Shown: one piece after another, positions 45,622-56,781 of the stretch
How positions within the stretch are numbered: the first letter of the stretch is position 1
How the letters are laid out: every line of letters begins with the position of its first letter
The notes under the pieces: model-generated
What the model was told of the DNA's origin: nothing
Seen by the model: the letters and a program-made list of their open reading frames with translations, nothing else
Databases searched by the model: none
Assembly (NCBI RefSeq): GCF_003732265.1
Contig: NZ_MOBK01000001.1
Span: 992,001 to 1,056,000, forward strand
Origin: Pseudomonas brassicacearum
Lineage (GTDB): Bacteria > Pseudomonadota > Gammaproteobacteria > Pseudomonadales > Pseudomonadaceae
Direction of reading: 5' to 3'
Length of the DNA: 64,000 nt
Translations under genes and position numbers: made by a program

Positions 45622-45654
45622 CAATTTGATTGATAGCACGGCAAATTGCAATTT
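45622..45654. promoter_or_regulatory. Candidate LysR operator in the phnW promoter
   Basis: CAATTTG at 45622 is inverted as CAAATTG at 45642, overlapping a perfect 12-bp palindrome AAATTGCAATTT at 45643-45654. It lies 42-74 bp upstream of phnW. AACAACAAACAA just before (45613) resembles an Hfq/Crc-binding CA motif. Confidence 0.5.
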
Positions 45655-45695
45655 ATGTCCCGTAGCTTCATCCCATCGAATGCGAGGACACGAGA

Positions 45696-46805
45696 ATGAG
45701 TACTGCCGAACCCATCCTGCTCACCCCCGGCCCACTGACCACATCGGCCCGCACCCGTCAGGCGATGATGGTCGACTGGGGTTCATGGGATGACCGCTTC
45801 AATCAATTGACCGCCAGCCTCTGCGAGCAACTGCTGGCGATCATCAACGGCGGCGCCAGCCACCACTGCGTGCCCTTGCAAGGCAGCGGCACCTTCGCGG
45901 TCGAGGCAGCGATCGGCACGTTGGTGCCCCGTGACGGCAAAGTATTGGTGCTGATCAACGGCGCCTACGGCAAACGCCTGGCGAAGATCTGCGAAGTGCT
46001 CGGCCGCTCTTTCAGCACCTTCGAAACTGCTGAAGACGAGCCGACCACCGCCGCCGACGTCGACCGTCTGCTGCACGCCGACGCCAGCATCACCCACGTT
46101 GCACTGATTCACTGCGAAACCAGCACCGGCATCCTCAATCCGCTGTCGGAAATCGCCCAGGTGATTGCGCAACACGGCAAGCGCTTGATCATCGACGCCA
46201 TGAGCTCTTTCGGCGCGCTTCCGGTGGATGCGCAACAGGTGCCGTTCGACGCGCTGATCGCTGCGTCGGGCAAATGCCTGGAAGGCGTACCGGGCATGGG
46301 TTTCGTCTTTGCTCGCAAAGAATCGCTGGCGAATGCCGCCGGCAACTCGCACTCGCTGGCGATGGACCTGTTCGACCAGCACACCTACATGGCCAAGACC
46401 GGCCAATGGCGCTTCACCCCGCCGACCCATGTGGTCGCGGCGCTGCACGAAGCCTTGCTGCAATACAACGAAGAAGGTGGCTTGCCGGCGCGGCATCAGC
46501 GCTACGCCGACAACTGCAAAGTGCTGCTGGAAGACATGGCCCAGCTCGGTCTGCGCAGCTTCCTGCCCGCCGCGATTCAGGCGCCGATCATCATCACGTT
46601 CCACGCACCGAAAGATCCGCGCTACCAGTTCAAGGAATTCTACGAACGGGTCAAGGCCAAGGGTTTCATCCTCTACCCCGGCAAATTGACCCAGGTTGAA
46701 ACCTTCCGCGTCGGCTGCATCGGCCACGTCAACCAGGCCGAGATGCACGCGGCCGTGGCGGCGGTGGCTGAAGTACTGCGTGAGATGGAAGTCCTCGACA
46801 TCTGA
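45696..46805 (+). CDS. phnW: 2-Aminoethylphosphonate-pyruvate transaminase
   Basis: 369 aa, PLP fold type I, class V. It transfers the amino group of AEP to pyruvate, giving phosphonoacetaldehyde and alanine. [25 protein letters not shown] is the family N-terminus (read here as [11 protein letters not shown] and DWGSWD); [13 protein letters not shown] binds cofactor phosphate; [14 protein letters not shown] holds the Asp to the pyridine N; and [17 protein letters not shown] contains the Schiff-base Lys. Followed 45 bp later by phnX. Confidence 0.96.
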   Translation: MSTAEPILLTPGPLTTSARTRQAMMVDWGSWDDRFNQLTASLCEQLLAIINGGASHHCVPLQGSGTFAVEAAIGTLVPRDGKVLVLINGAYGKRLAKICEVLGRSFSTFETAEDEPTTAADVDRLLHADASITHVALIHCETSTGILNPLSEIAQVIAQHGKRLIIDAMSSFGALPVDAQQVPFDALIAASGKCLEGVPGMGFVFARKESLANAAGNSHSLAMDLFDQHTYMAKTGQWRFTPPTHVVAALHEALLQYNEEGGLPARHQRYADNCKVLLEDMAQLGLRSFLPAAIQAPIIITFHAPKDPRYQFKEFYERVKAKGFILYPGKLTQVETFRVGCIGHVNQAEMHAAVAAVAEVLREMEVLDI

Positions 46806-46850
46806 CTCACAACAAATTTGCTCATCATTCCAAAAGACAGGATTTGAGAC

Positions 46851-47678
46851 ATGAACTACAACAACCCAACCAAACTCCAAGCCGCCATCCTCGACTGGGC
46901 CGGCACCGTCGTTGACTTCGGCTCCTTCGCTCCCACCCAAATCTTCGTCGAAGCCTTCGCCGAGTTCGACGTCCAGGTCTCCATCGAAGAAGCCCGTGGG
47001 CCGATGGGCATGGGCAAGTGGGACCACATCCGCACCCTGTGCGATCAGCCACAAGTCGCCGAGCGTTATCGCGCCGTGTTCGGCCGCGCACCGACCGACG
47101 ATGATGTCACCGCCATCTACAAACGCTTCATGCCGCTGCAAATCGAAAAAATCGCCGAACACTCGGCCCTGATTCCAGGTGCGCTGGACACCATCGCCAA
47201 CCTGCGCCAGCAAGGGATCAAGATCGGCTCGTGCTCCGGATACCCGAAACAGGTCATGGACAAAGTGGTCGAGTTGGCCGCCACCAACGGTTACGTCGCC
47301 GACCACGTGGTCGCCACCGACGAAGTCCCCAACGGTCGCCCATGGCCGGCTCAGGCCCTGGCCAACGTGATTGCGCTGGGCATCGACGACGTCGCCGCCT
47401 GCGTGAAGATCGATGACACCGTGCCAGGCATTCTCGAAGGTCGTCGTGCCGGCATGTGGACCGTGGCGCTGATCTGCTCGGGCAACGCGCTGGGCCTGGA
47501 CTACGAAGGTTATCGCGCCCTCGGCAGCGATAAGCTGGACAGCGAACGCAAGCGCATCCACGCCATGTTCGAAAGCTCGCGCCCGCACTACATGATCGAC
47601 ACCATCACTGACTTGCCGGAAGTGATCGCCGACATCAACAAGCGCCTGGCAAATGGCGAAATGCCGCAAAGCAGTTGA
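46851..47678 (+). CDS. phnX: Phosphonoacetaldehyde hydrolase (phosphonatase)
   Basis: 275 aa, HAD superfamily. It cleaves the C-P bond of phosphonoacetaldehyde to acetaldehyde and phosphate. The nucleophile is the Asp of [32 protein letters not shown] holds the cap Lys that forms the Schiff base; [15 protein letters not shown] and [19 protein letters not shown] are HAD motifs II and IV. Ends with a strong terminator at 47703, so phnWX is a two-gene operon. Confidence 0.96.
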   Translation: MNYNNPTKLQAAILDWAGTVVDFGSFAPTQIFVEAFAEFDVQVSIEEARGPMGMGKWDHIRTLCDQPQVAERYRAVFGRAPTDDDVTAIYKRFMPLQIEKIAEHSALIPGALDTIANLRQQGIKIGSCSGYPKQVMDKVVELAATNGYVADHVVATDEVPNGRPWPAQALANVIALGIDDVAACVKIDDTVPGILEGRRAGMWTVALICSGNALGLDYEGYRALGSDKLDSERKRIHAMFESSRPHYMIDTITDLPEVIADINKRLANGEMPQSS

Positions 47679-47702
47679 TCGCAGTTTTCCGAGCATAAAA
47701 AA

Positions 47703-47736
47703 GCGCCAGTTCCATTACGGAACTGGCGCATTTTTG
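47703..47736 (+). terminator. Terminator of phnWX
   Basis: GCGCCAGTTCC and GGAACTGGCGC form a perfect 11-bp stem with a 5-base loop, followed by ATTTTTG and preceded by an A-run on the other side, so it can work both ways. Confidence 0.9.
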
Positions 47737-47866
47737 ATGTCAATCAGCTGAACCAGAGCGTTATACGGCACAATCACTCAAGGCAAATCCGCCAAAGCGG
47801 ATTACAGTTAAGGAACACCGTCGGTCAAGAACGGTGGCTTCAGACCAGACCTGTGAGGAACACCGT

Positions 47867-48415
47867 ATGCCCTGGAAGAATTCCGAATCACGCTACAGCA
47901 CCGTATCAATCACGCTGCATTGGTTGATGCTGGTCTTGTTGGCGCTGGTTTACGCCTGTATCGAGTTTCGCGGGATCTTTCCCAAAGGCAGTGGCGGTCG
48001 CGCGCTGATCGTTGAATCGCACTTCATGCTGGGCCTGACCGTGTTCGTGCTGGTCTGGCTCCGCTTGTTCGCCCGCAGCCTGGGGCCCGCACCGCAGATC
48101 TTCCCCGCCTCGCCCAAGTGGCAAATCACGCTGGCGAAGTTGATGCATTGGGCGTTGTACATTTTCATGATCGCAATGCCGATTCTCGGGTGGCTGGTCA
48201 CGAGCGCCAAGGGTAATCAAGTGATGTTCTACGGCTTTGACCTGCCGATGCTGGTTTCGGAAGACAAGGCGCTGGCCAAGCAGATCCAGGGCTGGCATGA
48301 ACTGGGCGGCACCATCGGCTACTGGCTGATCGGCCTGCACGCACTCGCCGGGATCTATCACCATTACGTGGTGCGGGATAACACCTTGCTGCGGATGATG
48401 CCAAAGCGCGGTTGA
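47867..48415 (+). CDS. Cytochrome b561
   Basis: 182 aa, four helices. Heme-ligand His candidates: SITLHWLMLVLLALVYA, VESHFMLGLTVFVLVWLRLF, LMHWALYIFMIAMPILGW and GLHALAGIYHHYVVRD. This matches the YodB/CybB type of standalone quinol:superoxide oxidoreductase. Start MPWKNSESRYS at 47867; the upstream GTG extension lacks support. Independent gene, unlike the catalase-linked b561 at 19896. Confidence 0.9.
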   Translation: MPWKNSESRYSTVSITLHWLMLVLLALVYACIEFRGIFPKGSGGRALIVESHFMLGLTVFVLVWLRLFARSLGPAPQIFPASPKWQITLAKLMHWALYIFMIAMPILGWLVTSAKGNQVMFYGFDLPMLVSEDKALAKQIQGWHELGGTIGYWLIGLHALAGIYHHYVVRDNTLLRMMPKRG

Positions 48416-48428
48416 ACACCGCCCGTAC

Positions 48429-49346
48429 TTATTGAAATCCCCGGCGGCCCTGCAGGCCGCCGGTGTGGATGAAGATCAAGCGTGTACCCTTTTCAAAACG
48501 CCCTGCCTCGACTTGCTGCTTGAGCATCAGCAGCGCCTTGCCGGTGTAGAGCGGTTCGAGCGGCACACCGCAGGCTTGTTCGGTCTGATCGATGAAGTCG
48601 AGTAACGACTGATCGACTTTGGCAAAGCCGCCACGGCTGGCGTCCAGCAGTTCGAAGTTACGCCGCGGCACATCCGCTTCTTGCAGTATCGATTCGACCT
48701 GTTGCGCAACGCCGTGATCGTCGGGCACCGCCATTGCGCCATACACAATGCGTTCACCCGCCTCGGCCAGCACCAGGCCGGCCAGGGTGGTGCCGGTTCC
48801 GCACGCCAGCCACCAGCCGTCGAAGTCGCTCCATCCCAAACGATTCAATTGATCGTCGACCATTGCCTTCAACGACACGCACCCGCGCGCGCCACGCAGA
48901 CCGCCGCCCCCTTCCGGCACCGGATACACATCGGGGTATTGCGCCTGCCACGGCTGCCAGAAACCCGGTTCATGCCGCGCGCGGTAGCCGCCGTAGCCCA
49001 ACCAGTGCAATTGCATGCCGAATGCCTGCAGGTCTTTCACCGTCGGGGTGTCGTGTGGATGGCCGCGCAGCAGTCCGACGGTGTTGAAACCGAAGCGTTT
49101 ACCAGCGGCGGCCAGCGCGTGCAGGTGATTGGAGTGAGCACCGCCCAGGCTGATGATGCCTTTGGCGCCGGCGAGGTTGGCGGCGTTGAGGTGCTCGAAG
49201 AGCTTGAACCACTTGTTGCCGCTGATTAGCGGGTCGATTTGGTCAAGGCGCAGGATCGCGACGTCGATGCCGGCGGTAGTGAGCCAGTCGAGAGGGAGGG
49301 GGTCGAGAGGGGCTTGGGGGAGCCAGTTTGCTGGAGGAAAAAGCAT
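48429..49346 (-). CDS. PLP-dependent ACC deaminase/D-cysteine desulfhydrase-like enzyme
   Basis: 305 aa, fold type II PLP. ISGNKWFKLFEHLNAA contains the Schiff-base Lys; LGGAHSNHLHALAAAGKRFG the cofactor contact; GTGTTLAGLVLAE the phosphate loop; and IFIHTGGLQGRRGF the C-terminal motif. Residues that separate true ACC deaminase (AcdS) from D-cysteine desulfhydrase are not conclusive by eye; the short length (305, not ~338) favours the desulfhydrase side. Start MLFPPANWLP at 49346 follows AGGAGG-like AACAGG poorly; upstream residues cross a REPIN. Confidence 0.8.
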   Translation of the reverse strand: MLFPPANWLPQAPLDPLPLDWLTTAGIDVAILRLDQIDPLISGNKWFKLFEHLNAANLAGAKGIISLGGAHSNHLHALAAAGKRFGFNTVGLLRGHPHDTPTVKDLQAFGMQLHWLGYGGYRARHEPGFWQPWQAQYPDVYPVPEGGGGLRGARGCVSLKAMVDDQLNRLGWSDFDGWWLACGTGTTLAGLVLAEAGERIVYGAMAVPDDHGVAQQVESILQEADVPRRNFELLDASRGGFAKVDQSLLDFIDQTEQACGVPLEPLYTGKALLMLKQQVEAGRFEKGTRLIFIHTGGLQGRRGFQ

Positions 49347-49398
49347 TAGCGCCTGATTGAGCTCAGTTAAGAGCCAGCATTCTAGACGCTCTAAGGAC

Positions 49399-49482
49399 GC
49401 CTTCGCGAGCAAGCCCGCTCCCACATTTGATCTTCGTTGCCACATAGATCGAGTGTGGGAGCGGGCTTGCTCGCGAAGGCCA
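49399..49482. repeat. REPIN, outward arrangement
   Basis: TTCGCGAGCAAGCCCGCTCC followed by GTGGGAGCGGGCTTGCTCGC, between the fadH gene and the PLP-enzyme gene, both on the minus strand. Confidence 0.9.
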
Positions 49483-49503
49483 TTGGTATGCTTAACCTGC
49501 TGA

Positions 49504-52232
<2,729 letters not shown>

Positions 52233-52995
52233 TTAGTTAACTATCCAACAGAGATGTTTTGCTGATGTGCGACGAATTACGTCGGCGGCAGCTCCCATCA
52301 GCATGAACTCCCCCTATTCACCCATTGCGACGCCTGCCTTATTCACATGAATGACCGAAGCCCCAGACGCCAACGCAAGGTCGAGAAGGCCTGCGGCATG
52401 CATGACAATCCCAGATGCGCCCACTGAGATAAGAAGATCGCAATTCTTCACCAGGAGCAGTGCGGCCTTCCAAACCTGGGGTGGCAAATCCTCCCCGTGC
52501 CAGACCACCGCAGGGCGCACTTTGCCGTTACAGCGATGACACCTAGGAGGCTCGATCAGAGCGCCGGCACAGCTGATTGATCTGGTGAAACTACCGCAGG
52601 CCGATAACAGGCGAAAACATTTGGGCATTGCCAAACTGCCATGCAAATGCACCGCATTTTAAGAGCCGGCTCGCTCATGAAGGTCGTCATTATTCTGGGT
52701 GATAACAGAAACCTGGCGTTGTGAGTCAGCCATGCGCGCTACCGCAAGATGTGCCGCATTTGGCTCTGCTTGAGCGACTCGGAGCCGCCGCCATAAATAC
52801 CACCTCCATACCAGCGCCGGTTTTCCCGAAAGGCCTTGGCCGTCTCTAAATCCCTTGGATCGTATCCTGCCCAGATTCCAGAAAGTTTTTCGCGGTACGT
52901 GGGGATACCGCTATTGGCAGAGATACCGGCGTCAGTAAAAAGACCACCTTCTTGGCCTTCTGTAATTCGTCTACAGCTTGCTCTGTGACAGTCAT
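52233..52995 (-). pseudogene. Degraded SIR2-family NAD-dependent protein deacylase
   Basis: Read from ATG 52995 (AGGAGAAG upstream) three frames together cover a whole sirtuin: TEQAVDELQKAKKVV, then after a +1-type frameshift [20 protein letters not shown] and [11 protein letters not shown]; after another shift [15 protein letters not shown], an in-frame TAA, HLHGSLA, the zinc cysteines CHRCNGK and RPAVVWHGEDLP, LLISVGASGIV, a TAG at 52314-52316, and finally EFMLMGAAADVI. So it has at least two frameshifts and two nonsense codons. The NAD-binding GAGIS reads [11 protein letters not shown] and the catalytic His sits in HLHGS. It was probably the third gene of a small operon with the AbrB-like gene. 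Confidence 0.85.
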
Positions 52996-53015
52996 AGTAC
53001 CGATCTTCTCCTGCT

Positions 53016-53210
53016 TTACTGCTTCGCGCTCACAGAGTCACTCGACTTCGGCGTCAGAACTATCGCACCGTCGATTACGTCAATGGTCAGGACGTCGCTG
53101 ATGCCCAGACCTAAGCTGGCGAGTAGGTCAGGCGGCAGGTCAATGATGACGTCGCCACTTCCATCTGCAGGATCTTGGCATTTCACTGTCCAGCGTTGGG
53201 CTTCGGTCAT
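53016..53210 (-). CDS. AbrB/MazE-type DNA-binding protein (antitoxin-like)
   Basis: 64 aa. The sequence DVIIDLPPDLLASLGLGISDVLTIDVIDGAIVLTP is the swapped-hairpin AbrB/MazE fold (split here as DVIIDLPPDLLASLGL and GISDVLTIDVIDGAIVLTP). The start MTEAQRWTVKC at 53210 is chosen; longer readings enter the upstream gene. It sits 20 bp before the SIR2 pseudogene and 4 bp after the stop of the upstream small ORF, an operon arrangement. It may be a free-standing antitoxin or an autoregulator. Confidence 0.72.
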   Translation of the reverse strand: MTEAQRWTVKCQDPADGSGDVIIDLPPDLLASLGLGISDVLTIDVIDGAIVLTPKSSDSVSAKQ

Positions 53211-53214
53211 GATA

Positions 53215-53412
53215 TTACTCACGCTTTGGTCTTGGTGATGACGATTCATTATGCTCGCGAATGTCTTCGCCAGTTGAAGCATGACGCAGATTGCTAATGG
53301 CTTCTTCTGGCCGGTAGTCGCCCGTTACGATGGACTGCGCACCGCTAAAATTACTGCCGTCTGCGACCTGAGTCTTGAACTTGCACGGCAGCGCATGTAG
53401 ATACGCTGTCAT
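53215..53412 (-). CDS. Small hypothetical protein, 65 aa, operon leader
   Basis: Starts MTAYLHALPCKFKTQ and ends PRPKRE, with a basic, proline-rich tail. I do not recognise a family; YRPEEAISNLRHASTGEDI looks helical and well conserved in style. It lies immediately downstream of the 55-bp palindrome and directly before the AbrB-like gene, so a role as regulator or toxin-like partner is possible but unproven. Low GC and unusual codon use relative to the surroundings. Confidence 0.5.
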   Translation of the reverse strand: MTAYLHALPCKFKTQVADGSNFSGAQSIVTGDYRPEEAISNLRHASTGEDIREHNESSSPRPKRE

Positions 53413-53437
53413 CTGTGATCGAGCAATTCACGAAATA

Positions 53438-53492
53438 TAGCGATATCTAGTGATGTATAGCGAAATTCGCTATACATCACTAGATATCGCTA
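53438..53492. promoter_or_regulatory. Perfect 55-bp palindrome upstream of the small operon
   Basis: Two 27-bp arms (53438-53464 and 53466-53492) are exact inverse copies around one central base. Each arm contains TAGCGATATC and TGATGTATAGCGAA, so TAGCGA occurs twice per arm. It ends 26 bp before the start of the small ORF at 53412. It is too AT-rich and lacks T-runs for a terminator; a multi-site operator, a cruciform or a recombination site fit better. Confidence 0.85.
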
Positions 53493-53857
53493 GACCTGCC
53501 TATATTTGTTACGCCAGTCCTGTGTGCGGATCGTTAAGAGTGCTGGTGCGGTGCGGTGCGGCATTGCCGACATTTTCTGGGAGTCAGTTACCTGATTTTT
53601 GCGAATTCATGCTAGTGATAGCTCCAATGCCGGCTGCCACCTTTTGGGCCGGTTTCTTCCCCTCACGGCAGGTAGATATCGACCAAGCGGAGCCATATTG
53701 ATGCGAAGCTTATGCTTGCTGCGTAGACTGACAGAATGTGGACAAGCCAGGCCGCCCGACTTAATGGACTACCCCGGAACGCAAACCGGCACATCATGAC
53801 TGTTCATCAACTACTGGATTTTGTTAACTCAATTTTGAACGAGAAACCAGCCCGGCA
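53493..53857. other. Non-coding gap between the palindrome and the MFS gene
   Basis: About 365 bp with short frames in several phases, none with a ribosome site or a recognisable product. GTGCGGTGCGGTGCGG near 53549 is a short GC repeat. No gene is called. Confidence 0.6.
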
Positions 53858-55066
53858 TCAGTTGCAAATTCGGCCCGCTCGCCGACATAAACAGACCACC
53901 GTCACAAACCCGGCTATCGACATCAGTGCAGCACACAGAAATATCGCAGCGAACCCAAACCCTGAAGCAATCAGCCCCATCACCGGGCCGGCCATCCCCA
54001 CGGCAATATCAAAAAATAATGAAAGGGCACTCAGCGCCGAATTACGGTTAGCGGCCGGCGTGCTAGCCAATGTCTCCATCCCAAGCCCCGGATAGACCCA
54101 AGACACCCCGATCCCGGTCAACGCACCACCCGCAATGGCCAACGCAGGAGATGGCGCAAGCCATATCAACAACATGCCCAACGTCTGTACTAGCAGGCAG
54201 CCGCCCACCACTTTGTATCCTCTGTATCGCTGCAGTATTCCCGGCGACGACAACCGGGCAACGATAAACCCAGCCCCGAAACCACTCAGACAGTAGGCGG
54301 CGTGGTCCCACCCCAGGCTGTCGAAGTACAGCGCGACGAATGCCGTCAGCCCGCCAAACCCTACCGAGCTGCACACCAGAACCAGGCCATTGGGCATGAC
54401 CGCGAACAGAACTCGATAAAACGCCAGCCGAGTTCCGGCAATCAACGGTGCCGGGCGCTTGCCCAGAGCCAGAAGCAGGAACATCAGGCCCAGCAACACG
54501 GTGCACAAGCCGACACTGGAAATACCCAATGAACTGCGCAGCAACACGCCTAAAGGCGCGCCGACTGCCGTACCGCCGTAAGCCGCGATTCCGTTCCACG
54601 ACATGACTTGTGCTGCCCGAGGGGCGCCACACAACCCGATGGCCCAAGTGCAGCAAGGTGTTGAGATCATGGCCGTGGACGCGCCCAGCACCAACCGCCC
54701 CAGCAGCAACAGCGTCAGGGTCAACCAGGGCTGGGCGTGCAAGATTATGGCAAGCGTCGTCAGGGTGCCGCTCAACATCAAGCCGCTTAACCCACACACC
54801 ACCGCAAATTTGGCACCCCGGCGATCCGCCACGCCACCGGCCAAGGGGCGGGCCAGAAGCGTCGCCAGGTACTGTGAGCTGATCATGACGCCCGCGACAA
54901 CCGAGGTCAGGCCCAAGTCATTGAGGACATAGCCCGGCAATACCGCAAGCGGCAAGCCGCTGCATACGTACGAGATAAAGTTGAAAATGATAATGGACAG
55001 GATCAACCCATGGCTGCGGATTGCCTTGTCGCTGCTACGGCTTAAAACACCGATATCGTCCATCAC
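53858..55066 (-). CDS. MFS transporter (sugar-exporter/YfcJ-like)
   Basis: 402 aa with 12 helices. LARPLAGGVADRRGAKFAVVCG is the loop 2-3 motif of the MFS (G-x3-D-R-x-G-R/K-[KR]); the second half begins AFYRVLFAVMPNGLVLVCSSVG. Family members export sugars or small metabolites. It overlaps the hydrolase gene by 4 bp (ATGA), so it is the last gene of the minus-strand cluster and may export or import the cluster's product. Confidence 0.85.
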   Translation of the reverse strand: MMDDIGVLSRSSDKAIRSHGLILSIIIFNFISYVCSGLPLAVLPGYVLNDLGLTSVVAGVMISSQYLATLLARPLAGGVADRRGAKFAVVCGLSGLMLSGTLTTLAIILHAQPWLTLTLLLLGRLVLGASTAMISTPCCTWAIGLCGAPRAAQVMSWNGIAAYGGTAVGAPLGVLLRSSLGISSVGLCTVLLGLMFLLLALGKRPAPLIAGTRLAFYRVLFAVMPNGLVLVCSSVGFGGLTAFVALYFDSLGWDHAAYCLSGFGAGFIVARLSSPGILQRYRGYKVVGGCLLVQTLGMLLIWLAPSPALAIAGGALTGIGVSWVYPGLGMETLASTPAANRNSALSALSLFFDIAVGMAGPVMGLIASGFGFAAIFLCAALMSIAGFVTVVCLCRRAGRICN

Positions 55067-55803
55067 TCATGCCGCTCTATGCCCCGTACGACATCCGCGA
55101 GCAACTGCGGGTGCGATACGAATGGTTCGTGCGCGGTATCTATTTCGATGATCATGCTCGCATCGGCACGTTGCGCAAAACGCCTCTGCCAGTCGACGGG
55201 CAGGATGTTGTCACGCAATGTGAGGATGTAACTGGCCGGAATCGTTCCCGGGTACCCCGCGCGGCTGATGGAGTCTGTTGCCACGCAGGGTGGCGTCGTG
55301 TCCTGGCTCACTTCGCTCAACAGCCACGCCAATGTTTGCTCACTCAGATCCTGACCAAACATGGCCACGGCCAGCGCTTGAGGGGTTGTTTGCGCGGGGT
55401 CCAGCGGCCAGCCGACATGCTCCGGGTTTTCGCCATGCAACTGGGTGCCGAGCAGCTCCAGAATCGATTGCCCCTCACTGGGCAATGCGCACGCCAGGTA
55501 CACCAAACGTGAATACAGTTGAGGAGCGGCCTGCACCATCATTGGCAGCAAGGCGCCCGCGATGGAGTGCCCAAGCAAGACCGCCCGGTTCAGGCCAAGT
55601 GCTCGCAGGTCCTCATTGAGTTCCGTGACCACATCGTCGAGCCGCAGAGATCCAACATCACGGCCACGCTTTGTGCCGCACCCGGGCATATCGAGCGTAA
55701 TCACGCGTTCAAAGCATCCGGGTTGCTGTTGCAGCGCCTCCACGAAAGGCCCCCAACACCACGAACCATGGTTGCCGCCATGCAGCAACACCAAATCAGT
55801 CAT
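55063..55803 (-). CDS. Alpha/beta hydrolase (methylesterase/HNL-like)
   Basis: 246 aa. LVLLHGGNHGSWCWGPFVEAL is the N-terminal HG..H.GAWCW signature of the plant methylesterase/hydroxynitrile-lyase type; LLGHSIAGALLPMM holds the Ser nucleophile and IDTAHEPFVSHP the His (DTAHxP). The Asp is probably in the intervening LRDNILP segment. Likely acts on an ester or thioester. Start MTDLVLL at 55803 preferred to an ATG two codons upstream. Coupled to the MFS gene. Confidence 0.87.
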   Translation of the reverse strand: MTDLVLLHGGNHGSWCWGPFVEALQQQPGCFERVITLDMPGCGTKRGRDVGSLRLDDVVTELNEDLRALGLNRAVLLGHSIAGALLPMMVQAAPQLYSRLVYLACALPSEGQSILELLGTQLHGENPEHVGWPLDPAQTTPQALAVAMFGQDLSEQTLAWLLSEVSQDTTPPCVATDSISRAGYPGTIPASYILTLRDNILPVDWQRRFAQRADASMIIEIDTAHEPFVSHPQLLADVVRGIERHE

Positions 55804-55845
55804 GCGCACGCTCCTTACTGTGGATGCCGGTAATCCCGGTCTTGA

Positions 55846-56703
55846 TCACTTGATTGCGTAGCAGCCCACGGCAACGACGTACCCGTTCACCCGCTGCAGA
55901 AAGGTCCTTTTGTATTCGTTCTGCCCGGTAATGGGGTTGCGCCACAGGTAAGCGATTTCCCCGGTTTCATGGGTCTTCATCTGCTTGAGAATGTCCTCGC
56001 CAATCGGTTTGCCGTCGGTTGAGCGCAATGACTTGAAGTCGGTGCCGATCAGCCGGGGTGTAAAGCCGTGAGCGACAAACCGCTTGGTTTTCAAGTCCAC
56101 AACAAAGGCGTAAAGGTCATCCTGAGTGAGCTGTTTATCGTGCTGATTGATGAGATCGAGAGTGGTTTTCGCGTCGCTGGCAACTTGCCCGGAAATCTGG
56201 TGCAGCAGCTGTTGTGCCTGTTCGGGGCTGGAGCGTGGCATGTAGTAACCCACGGAGATCACTCGATCCTGCACACGCTCATAGAACACGCGTTTGCGCT
56301 CGACCTTGGCGTGCTGCCAGTTCCACCAGCGGTATTCGGCGCTTCGCACAACGCCATCCTCTGGTTGCGAAATGATTTGCTGGAATATCGCTTTGAGGTC
56401 GTCGTCCAGGACGCTGAACACCGGTTTTCCAATCAGCGAAGCTGAAGGGCCGCCGCTGGCAAGCATCACACCAGAGGTATCCACCACATAGATGTACAGC
56501 TCACCATCAACATAGGCCCCCTGCCGGCTGAATTCGGCCAGGGCTGCGTCGCCTTTGGCTTTGTATTCGGCGACAGCTTTTGCCAGTAACGCATTGGCGC
56601 GCTGTGTGTCGGCGTCATAGGCATCCACTGGCGTTTGCTGTGCGACTCCGACAAGGGAGAACAAGCACAGGCAAAGCCCAGCGAAGACGCGATAAAGGCT
56701 CAT
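55846..56703 (-). CDS. Periplasmic double-Cache-domain protein
   Basis: 285 aa. Signal peptide residues 1-21 (cleaved after GVAQ), then two repeats of a PAS-like single Cache fold: GAYVDGELYIYVVDTSGVMLA, then KPVFSVLDDDLKAIFQQI and FYERVQDRVISVGYYMPR; and again DDLYAFVVDLKTKRFVAHG, IGTDFKSLRSTDG with FLQRVNGYVVAVGCYAIK. There is no membrane helix or signalling output domain, so it is a soluble ligand-binding protein rather than a chemoreceptor. The ligand may be the cluster's substrate, passed to a partner elsewhere. Confidence 0.8.
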   Translation of the reverse strand: MSLYRVFAGLCLCLFSLVGVAQQTPVDAYDADTQRANALLAKAVAEYKAKGDAALAEFSRQGAYVDGELYIYVVDTSGVMLASGGPSASLIGKPVFSVLDDDLKAIFQQIISQPEDGVVRSAEYRWWNWQHAKVERKRVFYERVQDRVISVGYYMPRSSPEQAQQLLHQISGQVASDAKTTLDLINQHDKQLTQDDLYAFVVDLKTKRFVAHGFTPRLIGTDFKSLRSTDGKPIGEDILKQMKTHETGEIAYLWRNPITGQNEYKRTFLQRVNGYVVAVGCYAIK

Positions 56704-56781
56704 TGATTTTCCTCTGATGATCTTTCTGATGTGGCGAAGTACAGCGTCCGCCAGGGTGGCTGGCGATCCGTGATGTTTGAT

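Noticed and set aside
45783..47696. Minus-strand frame of 637 codons
   Set aside because: Antisense to phnW and phnX, which carry complete catalytic motifs.
53450..53857. Short plus-strand frames near the MFS gene
   Set aside because: No ribosome sites, no recognisable product, several competing phases.
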